Assembly: GCA_023393375.1 (NCBI GenBank)
Contig: JAEWLI010000016.1
Location: 1 to 7,633 of the forward strand
From: Bacteroidota bacterium
GTDB lineage: Bacteria > Bacteroidota > Bacteroidia > Cytophagales > Cyclobacteriaceae
Reading direction: 5' to 3'
Length of the DNA stretch: 7,633 nucleotides
Of this stretch, positions 6,685 through 7,633 are shown in pieces (position 1 is the first letter of the stretch; every line of letters begins with the position of its first letter). Below the pieces are notes generated by a model. It ran no database searches, was not told where the DNA came from, and was given only the letters and a program-made list of their open reading frames with translations. A program made the position numbers and the translations under genes.

Positions 6685-6747
6685 TCATAGCTCATAGCTC
6701 ATAGTTCATAGCTCATAGTTCGTAGCTCATAGTTCGTAGTTCATAGC
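6685..6747 (+). repeat. Heptamer array C, right of permease (nine units)
   Basis: Nine consecutive units of TC[AG]TAG[CT], 63 bases, beginning one base after the permease stop codon. Units vary only at the third and last bases. The reverse complement of the unit forms the array at 5756-5788. Confidence 0.9.
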
Positions 6748-6765
6748 GAAGCTGAAAGTAGTTTT

Positions 6766-6796
6766 TGGTTAGTTGAAAAGTTGAGTCGGTGAGTTG
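6766..6796 (-). repeat. Octamer array D, right of permease, inverted
   Basis: On the minus strand this reads CAACTCAC, then degenerate units CGACTCAA and CTTTTCAA, then CTAACC, related to the array at 5791-5820. It is more decayed than the left copy. Confidence 0.5.
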
Positions 6797-6799
6797 AAA

Positions 6800-6907
6800 A
6801 AGCTGAAAGTCAGAAGCTGAAAGGAATTAACAACCTAGCACTTGAACTTAAAACTAAGAGTTAAAACTTAAAATTGAGCAAATGAGCTTGCCTGAAATAG
6901 GTTGACC
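6800..6907 (-). repeat. Large composite repeat A, right copy
   Basis: The reverse complement matches 103-215 over its whole length with a few changes and two small indels. Its last 24 bases in that orientation (plus-strand 6800-6823) also recur exactly and directly at 7581-7604. It ends just before the spacer leading to the second toxin-antitoxin pair. Confidence 0.9.
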
Positions 6908-6931
6908 CTAACTTGGTTCGTTCTACATTTT
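6902..6931 (+). promoter_or_regulatory. Possible promoter for the second toxin-antitoxin pair
   Basis: TTG at 6902-6904, then 19 bases, then TACATTTT at 6924-6931, one mismatch from TAnnTTTG. The -33 element would lie inside the edge of repeat A. Transcription would start near 6938, about 33 bases before the DUF433 start. Confidence 0.35.
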
Positions 6932-6970
6932 GATTCCCAACCACAATTAATTCTAAACGTTTACAGTAGT

Positions 6971-7198
6971 ATGGATAACTTTCAAAACTATATCACCATC
7001 AACCCTGAAATACGTTTTGGCAAACCATGTATTGCCAATACACGAATTGCGGTAGTAGATATCTTACAATGGCTTGCTTCGGGAATGACTTATGAAGATA
7101 TATATGAGGATTTTCCAGAAATTACCAAAGAACATATCTTGGCAGCACTTTCATTTGCCGCTAAAAGAGAAAACCTTACTAAAATAACCGTAAGTTAA
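6971..7198 (+). CDS. DUF433-family antitoxin
   Basis: A 75-residue protein that fits the DUF433 family, small helix-turn-helix proteins that usually sit before a PIN-like DUF5615 toxin and are thought to act as antitoxins. It shows ITINPEIRFGKPCI at 8-21, then NTRIAVVDILQWLASGMTYEDI at 23-44, where the family usually has GTR; here the Gly is Asn23. FPEITKEHILAALSFAA follows at 48-64. The ATG at 6971 gives the normal family N-terminus. An in-frame TTG at 6902 would add 23 residues encoded partly by repeat A and is unlikely. The toxin gene starts 13 bases after its stop, so the two are one transcript. Confidence 0.85.
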   Translation: MDNFQNYITINPEIRFGKPCIANTRIAVVDILQWLASGMTYEDIYEDFPEITKEHILAALSFAAKRENLTKITVS

Positions 7199-7211
7199 AT
7201 TTTAAAAAAAG

Positions 7212-7433
7212 GTGAAATTATTGTTTGACGATAATCTATCTTGGCGATTAGAAAAATATTTAAAAGACGCTTTCCCAGACTCCAAACATATCAGAAGCAT
7301 TGAAACACTGCCCATTCCAGCTAGAGATATTGATATTTGGACTTATGCATTAAAATACAATTACATTATCGTTACTAATGATGACTTCCGCCCCGGTTCG
7401 TGTCTTCACGAAACGGAAGGAAAAAATGTCTGA
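7212..7433 (+). CDS. DUF5615-family PIN-like toxin, C-terminally truncated
   Basis: The first 59 residues fit the family: MKLLFDDNLSWRL with the early acidic pair (D6, D7), FPDSKHI, then DIDIWTYAL and IIVTNDDF ending at 59. The family normally continues for about another 45-55 residues, with a Pro-rich PPK-x-I-W-L-type segment. Here the last 14 residues (RPGSCLHETEGKNV) do not resemble it, and I found no continuation in the other two forward frames. The protein has 73 residues against a usual 110-120, so it is probably inactive or a remnant. The start is GTG at 7212 behind an A-rich tract, 13 bases after the antitoxin stop; no nearer ATG gives the family N-terminus. Confidence 0.75.
   Translation: MKLLFDDNLSWRLEKYLKDAFPDSKHIRSIETLPIPARDIDIWTYALKYNYIIVTNDDFRPGSCLHETEGKNV
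7393..7416. other. Hairpin at the truncation point of the PIN-like toxin
   Basis: CCG-g-TTCGTG (7393-7402) pairs with CACGAA-a-CGG (7407-7416) around a TCTT loop: a 6-base stem, one mismatch, then three more pairs. It begins about five bases after the last codon that matches the toxin family. It could be a small palindromic insertion or a recombination scar. No T run follows, so it is not a typical terminator. Confidence 0.6.
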
Positions 7434-7486
7434 ATTAGGATTCATTGGATTTATGGATTGATGGATTAAAAAGAGCTGAAAGTGAT

Positions 7487-7509
7487 CTTTGAGCTTTCAC
7501 CTTTGAACT
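7487..7509 (+). repeat. Microrepeat E, copy 2
   Basis: Opens CTTTGAGCTTTCACC and continues TTTGAACT; same orientation as 395-418. Unlike copy 1, no TAnnTTTG lies at the right distance downstream. Confidence 0.7.
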
Positions 7510-7546
7510 AACAAATGAGACAAAACTTAATATCAAGAAAAACCAG

Positions 7547-7570
7547 CTTTGAGCTTTCATCTTTGAACTT
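7547..7570 (+). repeat. Microrepeat E, copy 3
   Basis: Opens CTTTGAGCTTTCATC and continues TTTGAACTT; one base differs from copy 1. It runs into the partial repeat A copy at 7568. Confidence 0.7.
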
Positions 7571-7611
7571 TGCACTAAATAAGCTGAAAGTCAGAAGCTG
7601 AAAGCTGAAAG
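7568..7611 (-). repeat. Repeat A, partial third copy
   Basis: The reverse complement matches 185-228 at 42 of 44 positions. It is in the same orientation as the right copy at 6800-6907 and shares 24 exact bases with it. Confidence 0.85.
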
Positions 7612-7633
7612 CATTCCAGCCTTAAGCTTTTAT

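Larger units (their letters stand above)
7434..7633. other. Repeat-filled spacer at the right end
   Basis: No gene is visible on either strand. Bases 7438-7468 contain several GGATT-type units. Then come two direct copies of microrepeat E, a partial copy of repeat A, and a tail with no recognisable content. Confidence 0.6.

Noticed and set aside
6685..6747. Heptamer array as a CRISPR array
   Set aside because: Units are 7 bases long and directly abutting with no spacers, and no Cas gene is present.
6902..6970. Upstream TTG start for the DUF433 gene
   Set aside because: The extra 23 residues begin in repeat A sequence; the ATG at 6971 gives the normal family N-terminus.

Overview
The window looks like accessory DNA from a member of the Bacteroidota, possibly a Saprospira/Cytophaga-type lineage. 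The reasons are an AT-rich genome with little Shine-Dalgarno signal, a promoter matching the Bacteroidota -33/-7 pattern (TTTG / TAnnTTTG), a BY-kinase and export lipoprotein of the type found in that phylum, and spacers built from short degenerate repeats. The genus cannot be fixed from the sequence alone.

Layout: the first 63 bases hold, on the minus strand, the opening codons of a gene cut by the window edge, possibly an IS3-type transposase OrfA. A gene-poor stretch full of repeats follows, with a good promoter at 410-439. Next comes the start of a polysaccharide export locus on the plus strand: a winged-helix regulator with a degenerate nucleotidyltransferase-like domain (605-1126, apparently starting at ATT), a Wzc-type co-polymerase/tyrosine autokinase (1260-3632), a Wza-type outer-membrane export lipoprotein (3751-4671) and an ABC-2 polysaccharide permease (5829-6683). 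A VapB/VapC-type toxin-antitoxin pair (4884-5484) sits between the lipoprotein and the permease. A second pair, DUF433 antitoxin plus a shortened DUF5615 PIN-like toxin (6971-7433), follows the permease where its ATPase partner might be expected.

How the genes may work together: the kinase oligomer in the inner membrane and the outer-membrane lipoprotein would form the trans-envelope export channel. The permease would be the inner-membrane pore for a polysaccharide or glycolipid, and needs an ATPase not seen here. The regulator is placed to control the locus; two matching dyads lie between it and the kinase gene.

The most unusual aspect is the spacer DNA. A composite repeat of about 110 bp occurs in opposite orientation at 103-215 and 6800-6907, enclosing the whole export locus. 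A different repeat of about 118 bp occurs in direct orientation on both sides of the VapBC pair. Heptamer arrays in opposite orientation flank the permease. The locus therefore reads as a mosaic whose modules are each bordered by their own repeat family. I found no RNA genes, CRISPR array or replication origin, and no convincing intrinsic terminator.
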